From Phlebotomus papatasi (taxonomy: Eukaryota > Arthropoda > Insecta > Diptera > Psychodidae), in assembly GCF_024763615.1 (NCBI RefSeq), contig NC_077222.1, forward strand, positions 39,990,001 through 40,054,000: DNA of 64,000 nt, in the 5' to 3' direction. The translations under genes were made by a program, and so were the position numbers. Position 1 is the stretch's first letter, and each line of letters opens with the position of its first letter. Shown here piece by piece: positions 34,133-45,896 of the stretch. Below the pieces are notes generated by a model. The model had not been told where the DNA came from and searched no databases. It was given only the letters and a program-made list of their open reading frames with translations.

Positions 34133-34345
34133 TTGGTTTTTCAAAATCTAATAGATAATAACCCTTTAGTATTCCATCTTGAGTTAAAATTTTTCCAAAA
34201 GTCTGGCTTAATAACAAATGAGGAATACGTTAAGCTACAAGATATTTGGTCTGAAGCCTATGTAAAGTATGTTAGTTGGCATAATCGTCCAAAATTTTAT
34301 CGAATAAAGGTACCATTTAATGTAACCGCCGCCGTCTTAGCGTAG
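34133..34345 (+). CDS. Possible gene fragment, 70 codons
   Basis: Open from a stop just upstream to TAG at 34343-34345, with no ATG at the start. The encoded string has a natural amino-acid mix with aromatic and charged residues (for example KLQDIWSEAYVKYVSWHNRP) and little AT-codon bias. It could be an exon remnant or part of a decayed transposon. There is no domain match from memory, no convincing splice acceptor, and no continuation on either side. Confidence 0.22.
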   Translation: MVFQNLIDNNPLVFHLELKFFQKSGLITNEEYVKLQDIWSEAYVKYVSWHNRPKFYRIKVPFNVTAAVLA

Positions 34346-36160
34346 GCGACAAGTCCCCGAAGTATAGATTTAATAAGTGGTTTTCACTGAGAAAAAAAGG
34401 AGGAAAACCATCACATAAGTCGCATGAAATGTTTGATAACGTGGCTAGAGTTGTTGTAGTGTTTAATGGCCTCTATATACGAGAGAAATATATGTTCATA
34501 TTTAACGGTTTTTCTTCCACATGCGTAGGCAATTTCCTTCAATATGGACATAAATTTTTATAGTCTGTAGAGTCCATAAGCGATGATAATAGAATTTGAG
34601 AATAAAAAAAATCAAAATCTGGAAGATTTAGGTTTGATTTGAGGAACTTATTTAAAGCAAATCGACGGTTCCATTTCACACTATTCTATCTCAGAATGAC
34701 AACTTTTCAGGAGAGCCATTTGAAGTTGGCGATTTCATGATTCCCTCGAAATTTTTTTTCGAAAAGTTGAATATCTCGTTACCCGAACGCCGGATGACCA
34801 CCAAATTTTCACCAGTTATAGATCTCGGTCCCAGGAACAACATATCTCTCGGAGTAATATAATTTTAAGTCGACTTAGAATAGTGGAATGGAGCCGTCAA
34901 AATAAAGGATAAACACTCCGAGTCCACGCTGATGGTCGATCCGGAAATTGTCAGAAATCAAATTACTATTACACAGATCGTCGATATATACACTGTCCCA
35001 GTCTTTCGTTCTTTTCAAAATTGGAGGGATAGAACGCTGAAAGCCCAAGAAAGACTTCAAGCGACAGATTAATGTATTTAATACACAAGAAGTCGTTGAT
35101 TTATTGAAAATTTTCCCTCAATTTCGAAAATTTGAACAAAATTTTGCGCAAAATCGTTAGACTTTATATTAACCCTTTAAGGACGATTGGAATACCGGTG
35201 TCCCATAAAGAAAATGATTTTTCTTAACTATCTAAAGCTATTTTTTCCTAATGTTTGTACATAATTGTAAAGTAGAAGGTTGAAGGAATCTAGAATATTT
35301 TTTGCAAGTCTCTAGCTCTTTGCTATGTAGTAAATATTTAAGCTCAAAAATGGCGAATTTTTAATTCTCAGATTCATAATTGATTTTATTTATTTTTTAT
35401 ACTTCCAATTTTTTTTAAGCAAAACCTTTTTGGAAATATAAACTACAATACTCATACGTAATATTTTTTCATTAAAGCGAAAAATTATTCATTGGTATTG
35501 TCAGAAAAATTACTTAAATTTTTGGGCTACTTTTGTCCCTATCGTTCATAGAAGCACAAAATACACCGAATCAAATTCTGTTGGACTTCCCAAGGTTAGA
35601 TGTAAGATTTATCATTAATTACGTTTCCCAGTTTAATTTCTATTGTTGATTTTTACATACATCATTTTAATTAATTTATTTGCATGGCCGAAATTACACT
35701 CAAAGTGGCCGAAATTAGAAGCTGGCCTTGGCACACTTTCTCTACACTATTTCGGAACATATCAGACTGATAAGTCAATGCTCTTTAGGAAAAAAAATTT
35801 ACCATTAGTCTTCAGTGCCTCTATGCAAAAACGTGTAGAAAAATGAATAAGTCGAGAGGTCCCTATCTAGAATTGTATTTAGCGTATTTAAGAATAATTT
35901 GTGAAATTGAAAGGGCTCGTAACATTTTTCCTAATTTAGACGAATTTTCAGATTAAGTTTTATATTGCTATTGATTTTATTTTATGCTATGTTATGATGG
36001 ATTTTGTGAAAATATTTCAAATATTCAAACATGTATTTATTATATTTTTTCATTGGTTCTGTCGGAATTGTTTCTGTCTTTGCTATAAAAATTTAATAAT
36101 GAGCAATAGATAGCATAAAGATTCATACAGGATTACTCTTCACGAGGATCAGCATAAGTT
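34346..36160. other. Intergenic with transposon ends
   Basis: TTTTCACTGAGAAAAAAAGG at 34383 and TTAACCCTTTAAGGACGATTGGA at 35169 are single ends of families seen elsewhere (foldback and piggyBac-like MITE). GTGGCCGAAATTAGAAGCTGGCC at 35708 resembles the TAGGGTAAGTGTGCC family. No complete element and no gene. Confidence 0.45.
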
Positions 36161-36482
36161 AGGGGAATCAGTGGCGCAATAGGCAAGACCGTTGGCTCTT
36201 GGGCGGATCGATTCCCCGGCTCGATTCACTGTTGTGAGTTCGAGTCCCGCCCGGTGCAAAGATCTGAATGATTAGAAAAAGACATTTTCACTGTGATATT
36301 ACGTAATAAAAATGCACCGTCTCGCCCAACAACTCCGGGAGCATGGAAGAAGCATTCACCACACTACGGGAAGGCGCTCCTGGGCGGTCTACAATGGACT
36401 TCGCAAATTCTTCCAATACGGGATATGACATTGTAAAAATGATGATCTTGTAATAAATATCTCGATACGATTAATAATAATA
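36161..36482 (+). mobile_element. tRNA-derived SINE with target duplication
   Basis: Flanked by perfect 10-bp direct repeats AGCATAAGTT (36151-36160 and 36483-36492). The head carries an A box (AGTGGCGCAATAGGCAAGACC near 36169) and a B box (GAGTTCGAGTCCCGC near 36237). The tail ends in an AAT repeat (ATTAATAATAATA), implying mobilisation by a non-LTR retrotransposon recognising such a tail. Copied from an RNA polymerase III transcript. Confidence 0.88.
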
Positions 36483-36492
36483 AGCATAAGTT

Positions 36493-36831
36493 CATTTAGG
36501 CCCAGAGAGGTTCTACTTAGCTATTTCAGTATTTTAAATAAATCTTATATTCCAATTTGTTTTAATTTTTCTACGAAATAATATCAAATTTTATGTTGGT
36601 TAACAAATTTCTAAAACAAACTTCTTGAATACACTTAATATACAGTTAATTTTCCATTGTTAATAAATATTTGCTAATGAAGACGTTACAGTGTACAAAG
36701 TGGTTACACGTCATGAAGATTAAGTCTGCAATCGCGGTTTCAGCAATCAATCTTCTTTCCCGCAATTTGTCATCCAGTTTTTCACTCTTCGCGCTTATGT
36801 AGGTCCATAATCGAGAGATTCGAGGGACATT
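36493..36831. other. Intergenic or 3' flank
   Basis: AT-rich to 36660, then more balanced sequence to the candidate exon. Confidence 0.4.
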
Positions 36832-37040
36832 TTACACATGATACATGAACTTCCCAAAGCGCCCAACAATGAAGTATCTTAATTGCCCAGGATTGGTTGT
36901 TGTTTCCCCTCTTGAGAGGGGCATCTCTTGAAGAACCATCTTCAGCGTTGTGTATTTCGGGAAAATTACTGACACCGGAATCTTCCCATTGTATTCGCCA
37001 ACCTGAACGAGGAATGTAGCTGACAGTCCCAAATATTTCG
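36832..37040 (-). CDS. Candidate terminal exon, unknown protein
   Basis: Minus strand. The acceptor CTTTTCCATAG (complement of 37041-37051) has a pyrimidine tract. From there a frame of about 68 codons runs to TAA at 36832-36834, with balanced codon use and alternating hydrophobic/charged sequence (for example EYNGKIPVSVIFPKYTTL and QLRYFIVGRFGKFMYHV), typical of a folded beta-rich domain. No ATG begins the frame, so it would be the last exon of a longer gene. I do not recognise the family, and no clear poly(A) signal or upstream exon was found. A second, overlapping minus frame (36782-37108) is also open and is a competing reading. Confidence 0.33.
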
Positions 37041-38529
37041 CTATGGAAAAGTTCAAAATTTAGTGTATTGTCTGACAAAATAGTGGTATGAGTTGTAAAA
37101 TATATCACTATTGTGTCCCTACAGCTGAGAAGATCAGATTTTCATTGGGGTGAGGTCCCTTTCCATGCCGAAAGGGTTAAGTAACACTTCAATTTAACAA
37201 TCAATTTAATTTTCTATTCATCGAGTCTTTTGATTCACAAATGATTCTATGACTCTTTGAGTCCTCTTCTAAGTTACCATGAAATTCTGGTTATTGAAAA
37301 TATCCTTCCAAACGATTTCTTCTAAAAGTTTTTCCAATTTGTGAACAAAAAACAAAGAAAAGCTCCAAATAAACTACACGAAATCGTATATTTTCATTTG
37401 AATTTATCGTCAAATTTCAGGCGATTTTCATACAAGCCAGGTGATAAATCACGTGTCGTTAGTGATTTTAGCGTGACTTCAATATGATTTAATATCTCAC
37501 TGGAGTATTTTTTCTGCAAGAAAGCTTGGTATGGATGCTAAAAGTGAGTGGCAGGTGTAAAAACATTTCTCTTGGTTTTTTTTTCTCTGAAGAAATATAA
37601 TGAACTTGAAGAAATTTTCTCCATTTTTCTCGTTGTTTACTCGTTATTATGATTTTTATCTGTGTTTTGCGGCAACGATTAATGGGATTTATGTGCAATA
37701 AAACATTTAAAAACATAATTATGCAATAAATATTTTTTTTTTTAATTATTACACTTTGTAATTTCTTAAGTACTTCAATAGGCTTGTTCATATTATCTAG
37801 GAGTTTTTATTTGAGCTTTTTATAAGTTATAAAAATTATAGGACAATAAACAAAAATTACCCGTAATAATCAGTATTTTGAGATTTAAAATAATGGAGAC
37901 AATTTTAAACAATGAAAAGAAATCTTAGAAAAATTGTAATATGAAAAGAATTGTTTTAATTAGTAGTAAATGAACTTATAAATTTATGAATTCAGTGATG
38001 ATGTATAAATTTTATTGAAGTTAATATCTGGTTGAAATTTTAAGAGAATATTTTCAAATTTATGGTAAGAATACCAATATGTCACACACAACAAGTTAAT
38101 TTTACTTTCCCACGCAAATCGATCGGTAATCGAAATAGATATAAAAGAAAACCAAAGTAAACAATATATTATTATAATATTCCGTCAAATGGACTATAAC
38201 CTTGTCTATCAATGTGATTAACATGAAATATTAATAACAATAAAAATAGCATTTTTATTTGATGTGCAATGAAAGCTTCAATTAGAATTATATCATCACC
38301 CATCAATTTTCAAATTAGATTTGATGTATCAATTTTAGATTAAATAAATTAAATTAAATAAAACCTGTCTGGGAAATTATGTACAGTCTCGTAATGAAAA
38401 AATGTCGAAATAATAAAATTCGAGATTTTATCATAACAATGATTACAATTGTTATATATTTAGAGCTAGGAAAAGATTTGTTACATATTTTTAACAGAAT
38501 TTTATTATTTTATGAAATACTGCATCGAC
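37041..38529. other. Intergenic or intronic, AT-rich
   Basis: No gene or repeat recognised; 37480-38520 is extremely AT-rich. Confidence 0.5.
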
Positions 38530-38539
38530 AATTTTGACA

Positions 38540-38590
38540 TGGGGAGACCGGGGATGCTTGGGACAAGGGGTAGTTTGGGACGAAGCGATT
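38540..38590. mobile_element. Single end of GGGGAGACCGGGG element
   Basis: GGGGAGACCGGGGATGCTTGGGACA matches the terminal repeat of 51875-53176; the partner end is absent here. A lone opposite end (CCCCGGTCTCCCTTATT) is at 49338. Confidence 0.6.
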
Positions 38591-38667
38591 TTTTCATTGA
38601 TTATCAAAATAAATAGGATTTAATCACTTTCATCACTTTAATTAATATTTTTTTTTATTAAAGTTAA

Positions 38668-38871
38668 TAGGGGGGGGGCTACTTTGAACTGTAGGGCTAT
38701 ATTGTTATACGAATTCTTCGCCTATTTCTAAAAGAAGCTGGTCCTTACAATAATGTTATTTAGATACAGAATTATTTTATCTACCCAAATTATACCGTAT
38801 TTAAACCCAGTTTCCATTAAAAATATGCGAAAAAATCGTATAACAATGTAGCGCCCTACCTGCGGTTATAC
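38668..38871. mobile_element. TAGGGGGGGGGCTAC MITE
   Basis: TAGGGGGGGGGCTACTTTGAACTG and, at the right end, TATAACAATGTAGCGCCCTA are inverted, with TTATACGAATTCTTCGCATA-like sequence continuing the match inward for about 60 bp. Same family as 5640-5846. Confidence 0.75.
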
Positions 38872-39329
38872 CATGAGCCATATAAAATTCTAAAACATAG
38901 TTTCATAGCTCTTTAGAATGTAGCATCAAAGTCAAAGTCGAAAAAGTATCCCATACCTCAGTAGAGTTTGTCATTACTTTAGATTAGCAAAAGTGAAAAG
39001 AAATCATGAAGAAGTACACATAATTGCAAAAGACCTCGTTACTTATTTATAATTGTCTTGTGTTGAATGAATAATTTTCAAAAAAAAAATTAAAACGATA
39101 AGAATTTCAACTTTTTTTTATTTTTAAGTAATCACTTCCTCAAATCCCCTAAAATTTTACTTAATCAAAAAAAGATATGGACGTTCCCTAAATTGCAAGG
39201 TGAAAAGTAAAGGATATTTTTAATTTCTTAAATATTATCGAATATATCAAAAAAATTCTAAAGATAATTCGAAGTATTTTAGATGATACAGAGACGAAAG
39301 TAACGGCAGATTTGCAAGCTTTCGGACAA
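38872..39329. other. Intergenic, AT-rich
   Basis: Nothing recognised. Confidence 0.5.
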
Positions 39330-39735
39330 CTGAGTCTCGATCAAAATCAGGAAAACTTAATATCCCGAATCCCGAATAGGTCAAAGTCTCGAAAGCCGAA
39401 ATCTCGAAAGCCAAATCCCGAAAGCCAAAATCTCGAATTCTTAATAGTGTAACATCTACTCTCATGATTGCATCACCCCGCTAGTTGGACGCATAAGCAA
39501 ATTTTCTGTTTTTTGGAACTTATTCTACAGATTATTCTCCGTATATTTTTGTCCCTTTCAGGATTTTAACCATTCGGGATTTAGGATTTCGGCATTTGGT
39601 GTTTGGGATTTGGCATTCGGTATTTGGCGTTTGAGATTTTAACTTTCGGGATTTATGCTTTCGGAATTTTGGCTTTCGAGATTTTGGCTTTTGAGATTTT
39701 GGATTTCGAGACTTTGACAAATTCGGGATTTAAGT
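39330..39735. mobile_element. Foldback of CTTTCGGGATTTTGG repeats
   Basis: The left part (39355-39440) is an array of about 16-bp units of the type AAAGCCAAAATCTCG, the right part (39565-39725) an array of the complementary units GGCTTTCGAGATTTTG, giving two arms with a 130-bp spacer. The Ser/Lys/Pro-repeat frame on the minus strand (39532-39720) is only the translated array. Relatives: 48150-48420 and 55625-56255. Confidence 0.8.
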
Positions 39736-39898
39736 TTTTATAGATATTTATCAAGACTCCGTTCAAGTATTCAGTTTCATTTATCGATATTGGAATTTTT
39801 AAATTTCTGTTTTTCCATATTTTATCTTAAATTTCTCTACTTCTGACAGCTCTTAATCATATAAATTTTAGCAGTAGGAGAATTCTATGTCAGAAATA

Positions 39899-40040
39899 TT
39901 AACCCTTTAAGGACGAGTGGAGCACCGGTGACCCAAAAATAAAAACAATTTGATTATAAAAGTTATTTTGTTCTTTAAATAGTCCGAAAAGTAGTTTTGT
40001 TTTTGGCACCCCGGTGTCCCATTCGTCCTTAAAAGGTTAA
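39899..40040. mobile_element. piggyBac-like MITE, copy 1
   Basis: Flanked by TTAA on both sides, with ends CCCTTTAAGGACGAGTGG and CCATTCGTCCTTAAAAGG (inverted). The TTAA target site and CCC terminus are the hallmarks of the piggyBac superfamily. 142 bp with both TTAA copies; non-coding. Confidence 0.82.
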
Positions 40041-40363
40041 GCTGAGTAAGATTATTCCTAATCTACTTTAGCATAATATAGTATGACCAAAATTTAATTG
40101 AATTATTTTTGAGAAAAAATGCCTTATCAAAAACTCGAAAAAGAAAATTAACGTCTCTTTTTGTATGGTTATACTATAGATTTTATAACATTAAAAGACT
40201 ATCAAAAATGGGTTCAGAATGGGGAGAAATTTGTGATAATTTCTTCAAATGTTTATTACTTTTAGCAAAAATCCCATTATCATCTAATTTAAGTGAGAGT
40301 TAATCTTTAAAAGTTTGCAATATTACAATTTTAAGACTGTTTTCTAATATTTGGTACATCATA
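40041..40363. other. Intergenic
   Basis: The 64-codon frame (40109-40303) has no recognisable motif. Confidence 0.45.
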
Positions 40364-40882
40364 TACACAGAAAAAAAAATTTTGTAAATATGTTCGTAAA
40401 TGTTTGTGAATTCCTATGGGGGAGTTACAAAATGCTTGTGAATCGTATAACCCACAAACAAGTTCGTAAAAGTTTGTATTTTTTCACAAACATTGTTCGT
40501 AACATGATCATTTGACGAACATTTTTTGTACTTTTACAAACATTTGTTCGTAAATGTTCGTAAACACACAAAAAATGTTTGTAAAATTTTATCATTTGTT
40601 CGTAAATGTTCATAAAATGTTCAACAGGAAAATAAACATTTACGAATAAAGGACAAAATTTTACGAACATTTTTTGTGTGTTTACGAACATTTACGAACA
40701 AATGTTTGTAAAAGTACAAAAAATGTTCGTCAAGTGATCATATTACGAACAGTGTTTGTGAAAAAGTACAAACTTTTACGAACGTGTTTGTGGGTTATAC
40801 GATTCACGAGCATTTTGTAACTCTCCCATAGGAATTCACAAACATTTACGAACATTTTTACAAAATATTTTTTTTCTGTGTA
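40364..40882. mobile_element. 519-bp near-perfect palindromic foldback
   Basis: TACACAGAAAAAAAAATTTTG at 40364 is answered by AAAATATTTTTTTTCTGTGTA ending at 40882. The arms, about 245 bp each, match closely base for base, with only a short central loop (about 40617-40632). The arms are built of TTCGTAAATGTTTGT-like units. The DNA could fold into one long hairpin. Confidence 0.92.
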
Positions 40883-42029
40883 CTCTGAAATGAGAAAAAA
40901 TGTTTTGGAACTTTAACAAGAAAAGTTTGTCAGGAGGTTCCTTTATACAGAATAAGAAAAAGTAATAATTTAATCGGCGTTCAACTTGATCTTCTTAAAA
41001 TTTTTTTTAAAGGAGGGTGTTTTTTCATAAATGTAAAAAATATCAAATTGGAAAAGAACATCCTTTTGTGCGAAATTTTGTCAAGAACCTTGGTTTCTTT
41101 ACAAATATTTTTTAGCCTAGTTTCCTTTACAACTGTGGGAAGAATAGCGTTTTTCAATGTAACCCTAGCTCAATGTAGCCTCACGTCCCCCTACAAATCA
41201 AAAATGAAAAACTATAATAATAATAATAGATTTTTTCGCAGTGTATCCTTTGTAATGAATGATAATACCTTGACTGATTTGTTTCCATAACAAACAAGTC
41301 ACTAATTGTTAGGAAGTTATCAGAAAAACATAACAGAGAATTTGCGTGTTTGGAGTATAATTTTTAAATATTTTTGCGTCAGATTTAAAATCACAAGAAT
41401 CAATTTTCACGTAAACCTTGTCAGTATATGGAATTAACAAGTAGCATTAAGCATATTAGAAGTAATCTTCTCTGAAGTGAAGTAGAAATTTCTAAGAAGC
41501 TACACATTCATCTTTCAAATTTCCATTAAAACTTGATGTCTTCCATTTGTTTGCAATTTGTTCAATTAAAAGAAGAACAAAACGATATCAATTATCTGTT
41601 ATTGCGCTGATTGGTTCGCTTGTACATTGTAGGTGAGATTTTTTTTTATAATATGTTTATTTCGCTTTTATTGTAGCTCATTGGTAAGTTGAAGTAGAGA
41701 AATCACAGAGAAATGACGTAGGAGAGCAGATTGTTTAATATATAAATTTTATTAGGGAAGATTGTGTTTGATCGTAAATCTATTGCTACTGCTGGAACCG
41801 TGGTCTTGCTAATACAAGTAGCTGAGATCCGAGTTTGACCATTGCGTAGCTCGCGGGTGAGAGAAATTGATGAATGGGACTTCCGTTGGTCGGACTTAAT
41901 AGCCGTTAGAATAGTTCATGTATGCAATAGAAACAACCTGTTGGATTGAGTCATAAAGTAATTGGAGAAGCACTGAATATGTCGAATACTTTAATGACTT
42001 TATTACGCTTGTTCTTGTATGAGGAAACC
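40883..42029. other. Intergenic
   Basis: CCCTAGCTCAATGTAGCCTCACGTCCCCCTAC at 41162-41193 is a single end of the TAGGGGG MITE family. No gene supported. Confidence 0.5.
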
Positions 42030-43070
42030 AATGGTGCTGAGAGGGAGTTTAATGTATGGAAGATGTTAGAATCCGAAAAGGTGTGCGCGCGGAATTAAAA
42101 CGCATAGAGCATGATGAGTTATTTATTGCATCTTCTTTTTTTGTCATAATTGAGTGCATTGGGGAATTAATGTTAACACTAATAGATGTTAATTTAGTTC
42201 ATTGCTCTACGGCTCATTCTTTGCTCCAATGTTCATTGAGGCCCATTATCATATGAATACACGATGAATTTTTCTTCTCGACTTATTGATACTGAATTTG
42301 CCGTATATACACTTTATTAACATTTTATCACGATGTTCCATCCGAGTGGAGGGTCAAATGAAGAAGACACTGTTGCACTGTTCTAGAGTGTGAGTCCGTT
42401 AAGGATAATAAATTTTCTTGCCATCGAGAAGTGTATCTCTTGGCTCGCGCGTTGAGGAGGTGCATATAACATTGGCTTTTTGGGCGCACGATGAGGAATG
42501 TGAGGGCAAAAATTTGTCGAAATGATAAACGATGCCATCCATATTTTATGGTATTTTTGGGGAAGAAAGAGGAATCCATTTGCCTCTGCAGTTCTCGTTT
42601 TTTTTTTCGGGGGGAGCCCATGGAGGGCAACAGGTAGTTGAGCACGAGAGAGATTATTTCGCGCGCGCCAACCGCAGATGAGATGAATTATGACTCGATG
42701 ATGGCGCGCTTTTGACTACTCTCTTGTGTTTCAGTGCCATTATTAATTCGCCTGCTATCGTAACAAGTGTTTCTGTCCTCTAATTAGTTGGTGGATGGTG
42801 TGGGAAAAATTATTAATGCTGTCCCACAGACTCAATTCAATTCACCATAGTACCACACTGATTTTTTTTTCTCTGGCTCTTCCCCAACAACTTCTTCTCT
42901 GTCATATCTCACTTTGCACCTTGCCTCCATTTAGGTGCACTTTGGCGCCAAAACATGCCGTGATCCAAGGGAGAGGACTTTGGAATGGGGAATTGATTTT
43001 TGGGATTTGGAGCCACACTCCTAGACGCCAAATCACGTCGCCAATTTAATGGTCCACTTTATACTCATTA
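42030..43070. promoter_or_regulatory. Candidate conserved non-coding island
   Basis: Repeat-free, with GC-rich patches and GCGCGC clusters (42655-42715). A CTAATTAG homeodomain-type palindrome lies near 42780 and ATTAATTCG near 42743. Frames of 66-105 codons on both strands overlap without any domain or splice support. Intron or enhancer DNA is more likely than coding. Confidence 0.25.
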
Positions 43071-43297
43071 TTATAAACATTGGAATTTCTTCATCGATGA
43101 AACTTCTTTTTTTTTGGCATTATTTCATCCCAATTTTTACTAGAGTAGAATAACTTAAATCAGAACCTTTTCCAAGTGGAACTTAAAAAAAATATTAATA
43201 TGAGTAGATTTTCGATTTATCTGAAGCACAATGAATCAAATAATATAAGCTTGTGACATAATTAATAAACAAATAATAATTTAGCACAGTGTTTATT

Positions 43298-43416
43298 AAA
43301 GGCCTCTGCACATTGGAAGCCATTTTCATCAAAAATTGTGTATTTGACAGAATTTTGATGTTTCCATCTAGAGCAAATTTTGACGAAAATGACTCCCAGT
43401 GTGTAGAGGCCATAAG
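43298..43416. mobile_element. Short MITE, GGCCTCTRCACAYTGG ends
   Basis: AAGGCCTCTGCACATTGGAAGCCATTTTC at 43299 is repeated inverted as GAAAATGACTCCCAGTGTGTAGAGGCC ending near 43412, about 35-bp arms with a 50-bp loop. Confidence 0.75.
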
Positions 43417-43519
43417 GAAAAAATCTGTTATTCCTATTAGGAGTTGTTAAAAATTCCCATTTGGAGCAAGTTATGATTTAGGCCATTCTACTCTATAGTT
43501 CTGTATTCATTTAGAAATA

Positions 43520-43934
43520 TAGGGTAAGTGTGCCAAATTCCGGCCAGCTTGCAATTCCGGCCACCTTTTTTTGTTCCTCGAATTTCCATGAATTTTTAGT
43601 TTTTACATACTCTAGAGATTATTCAAGGCAAAAGAATAACAAAAAATGTAGCTTCGACAAACGACATTGAAACAATTCCCTAAGGGCAAGGAACTATGAG
43701 AATGAAGGTGGCCGAAATAGGGCACCAAAGCTATGTCTACATTTTTATTCATTTTAAAATGTATTAAGAATGATTTTAGAGTAAATAAAGACGATAAACG
43801 GTTTACAAGATTCCAAGCAATACTCCTTAAGAAGAAGGAATAAAAAAATCAATTTTTATTAAAAATATTACATTTCAAACTTGAGACTTTGGCGCTTGCA
43901 TGCAAATACGCCGAAATTTGGCACACTTACCCTA
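43520..43934 (+). mobile_element. TAGGGTAAGTGTGCC MITE, copy C
   Basis: Same orientation as copy A at 15485 and closely similar across about 415 bp; ends TAGGGTAAGTGTGCCAAATT and AATTTGGCACACTTACCCTA. Confidence 0.9.
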
Positions 43935-44449
43935 ATGTGTTTTTACTTAAATTAAATAAACTTTTTAAGTTCAGAAGTACTTTTCTGATTTAATTTCAGT
44001 TTAATTGGGATATTCAAAATTTTTAAAATTTTCTTAAGCCATTGTTTTTGTCCGTTTGGCTGTTTACCGGTTGTTAACTAATTTAAAACGATTCATAAAT
44101 CATCACCAGGTCAGATGAAATATCAAATAGCTTAACTAATTAAATTTATTTTTCGGTAATATTAATATCTCAATTATGATATTATTTACCGATTCATTTT
44201 TAATTGGAATGGGTTAATATTTGATACAAATTACACAAAAAAGATATAGATTTGCCACTCATGGATTTGTCGTCGATCACCCGATCAAAGAGAATGATCA
44301 GAGAAAGACTATCAGCTCATGAAAACCAATGATCGTTACCGATTAGTTGATTATATGAAATAATAAAAAGGAAAATAAAATATTATTAATTTTACCTGAA
44401 ACCATATTAGATGATAGGCAGATTTTTAGACCTAAAGGTTTAGGTATTT
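43935..44449. other. Intergenic with ACCGGTT-type repeat
   Basis: 44045-44200 carries a diverged TTACCGGTTGTTAACTAATTTAAAACGATTC block of the family at 33170. A GATC-rich patch lies at 44275-44340. Confidence 0.5.
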
Positions 44450-44720
44450 TAATGGCTCCGGTACACCTTTTTAGACCAAGAAAATTTCATGAAATCAAAA
44501 TTCGCATCACTTTCTTTCTCACACGTTTTGCATATGTCTATCTCATTCTTTCGCGCTCAAAATTAGATTGAACTAAATTTAAATTGATCTGATGTTTAAA
44601 TGAAGAAGAAGAGTCGGAAAGAGTAGAATAGACATATGCAATACGCTTGAGAAAGAAAGACGTGTGAATTTCGATTACCTGAAATTTTCCTGATCTAAAA
44701 AGTGTGCCGGAGCCATAACG
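44450..44720. mobile_element. MITE, ATGGCTCCGGYACAC ends
   Basis: AATGGCTCCGGTACACCTTTTTAGACC at 44450 and the inverted GGTCTAAAAAGTGTGCCGGAGCCAT-type end at 44690-44719 continue inward for about 90 bp, including CTTTCTTTCTCA and GCATATGTCTAT. A fragment of one end lies at 20463-20495. The 69-codon minus frame across it is not a gene. Confidence 0.8.
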
Positions 44721-44906
44721 ATCAAAATTAAGTAATTTGCTAACCAAATTTAACCAAGCCGAACTGAGCTGAGTTTTAGCTTTAAATTAATTTGTTAAAA
44801 ATTATTCCATTGCTACGATGTTTCCATTGACGCTGCACCAAAAACATAACAAATACTAGCATCTTTAATTTCAAATTTTGCACCTATATGTCTAAGTATA
44901 GTACTG

Positions 44907-45896
44907 TAGGGGAACTGCTTGGGACAGCTTGTAATTTTAGACATTTTGAGGGTAAAGTTGCATACTGACACTACAAATAAATTGATCAAAATTTTGGATT
45001 TTCCTTCCAATATTTAATACTAATATTTTTTCTTCGGCATTTCTAAGTGGTATCATTAAAAATTTATTTAGTATTGTGTTAATTCATGTTAACAATTATT
45101 TCTTTATTAGATCTTGAGCCAAATTTTCCTTGAAACGTTTTTCGTGTGAAAAATAAACAATTTGATCAGAGTTTCACCAGTGCAGTGATACTTGTAATGT
45201 TAGACAGGTTTTTTCTCGTAATTTTGCTATTTTTTAAAGTATTTGCTATATAATATAAGTTGCATAAATACCTAAAGAAACAAAGAAGCATAATCTCTAC
45301 AAACGAGATGTAGTGAAAAAATCTTTAAAAGAGTCCCGGGAAGGCCAGGAAGACGTGAATTCGCTCTTACATTGAGTACCACAATCAAATCTCATTAACC
45401 CTTTAAGGACGAGTGGGTCACCGGTGACCCAAAAACGAAATTTTTCCTAGGGCCATCCAAAATCGTGTTTTGGTCTAAAAAGTCGGAAAAAGTGATTTTT
45501 TCTGACCCTTAATTTTTGACCCTCTCGTCCTTAAAGGGTTAATAAATTATGCAAAGTTACCGGTCTCCGGGGTACTTGATAAGTTAGGTTCTAGCGGTTC
45601 TAGAAATGGACATTAATAGGCATCTTGTTGAGACGGATTAGCTGTCCAAAATTACAAGCAGTGTCCAAAATTGTAAGCAAGGTGTCCAAAATTACAGTAA
45701 AATTCATTTTACACTTTTATTCATTTTTAAACGTATTAAGATTAATTTTATAAAAAAAAAGCAAAGACGATAAACTGCGTGTGAAGGTCCCAAATAACTT
45801 TGAAAAGTAAGTAACAAAAAACTTAAATTTATATTGAAAATATTAGGATATTGGTGTTTATATGCACCCTGTCCCAAATTACAAGCACTTCCTCTA
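44907..45896. mobile_element. TAGGGGAACTGCTTGGG element with nested insertion
   Basis: TAGGGGAACTGCTTGGGACAGCTTG at 44907 and the inverted AAGCACTTCCTCTA end at 45896, with internal GTCCAAAATTACAAGCA repeats (45648-45695). Non-coding. It is interrupted by the piggyBac-like MITE at 45394-45542, which is therefore younger. Confidence 0.7.
45394..45542. mobile_element. piggyBac-like MITE, copy 2 (nested)
   Basis: TTAACCCTTTAAGGACGAGTG and CTCGTCCTTAAAGGGTTAA are perfect inverted ends with TTAA on both sides. Internal CACCGGTGACCCAAAAA is shared with copy 1. Confidence 0.88.

Noticed and set aside
39532..39720. Ser/Lys/Pro-repeat protein frame on the minus strand
   Set aside because: It is the translation of the CGGGATTTTGG repeat array in a foldback element.
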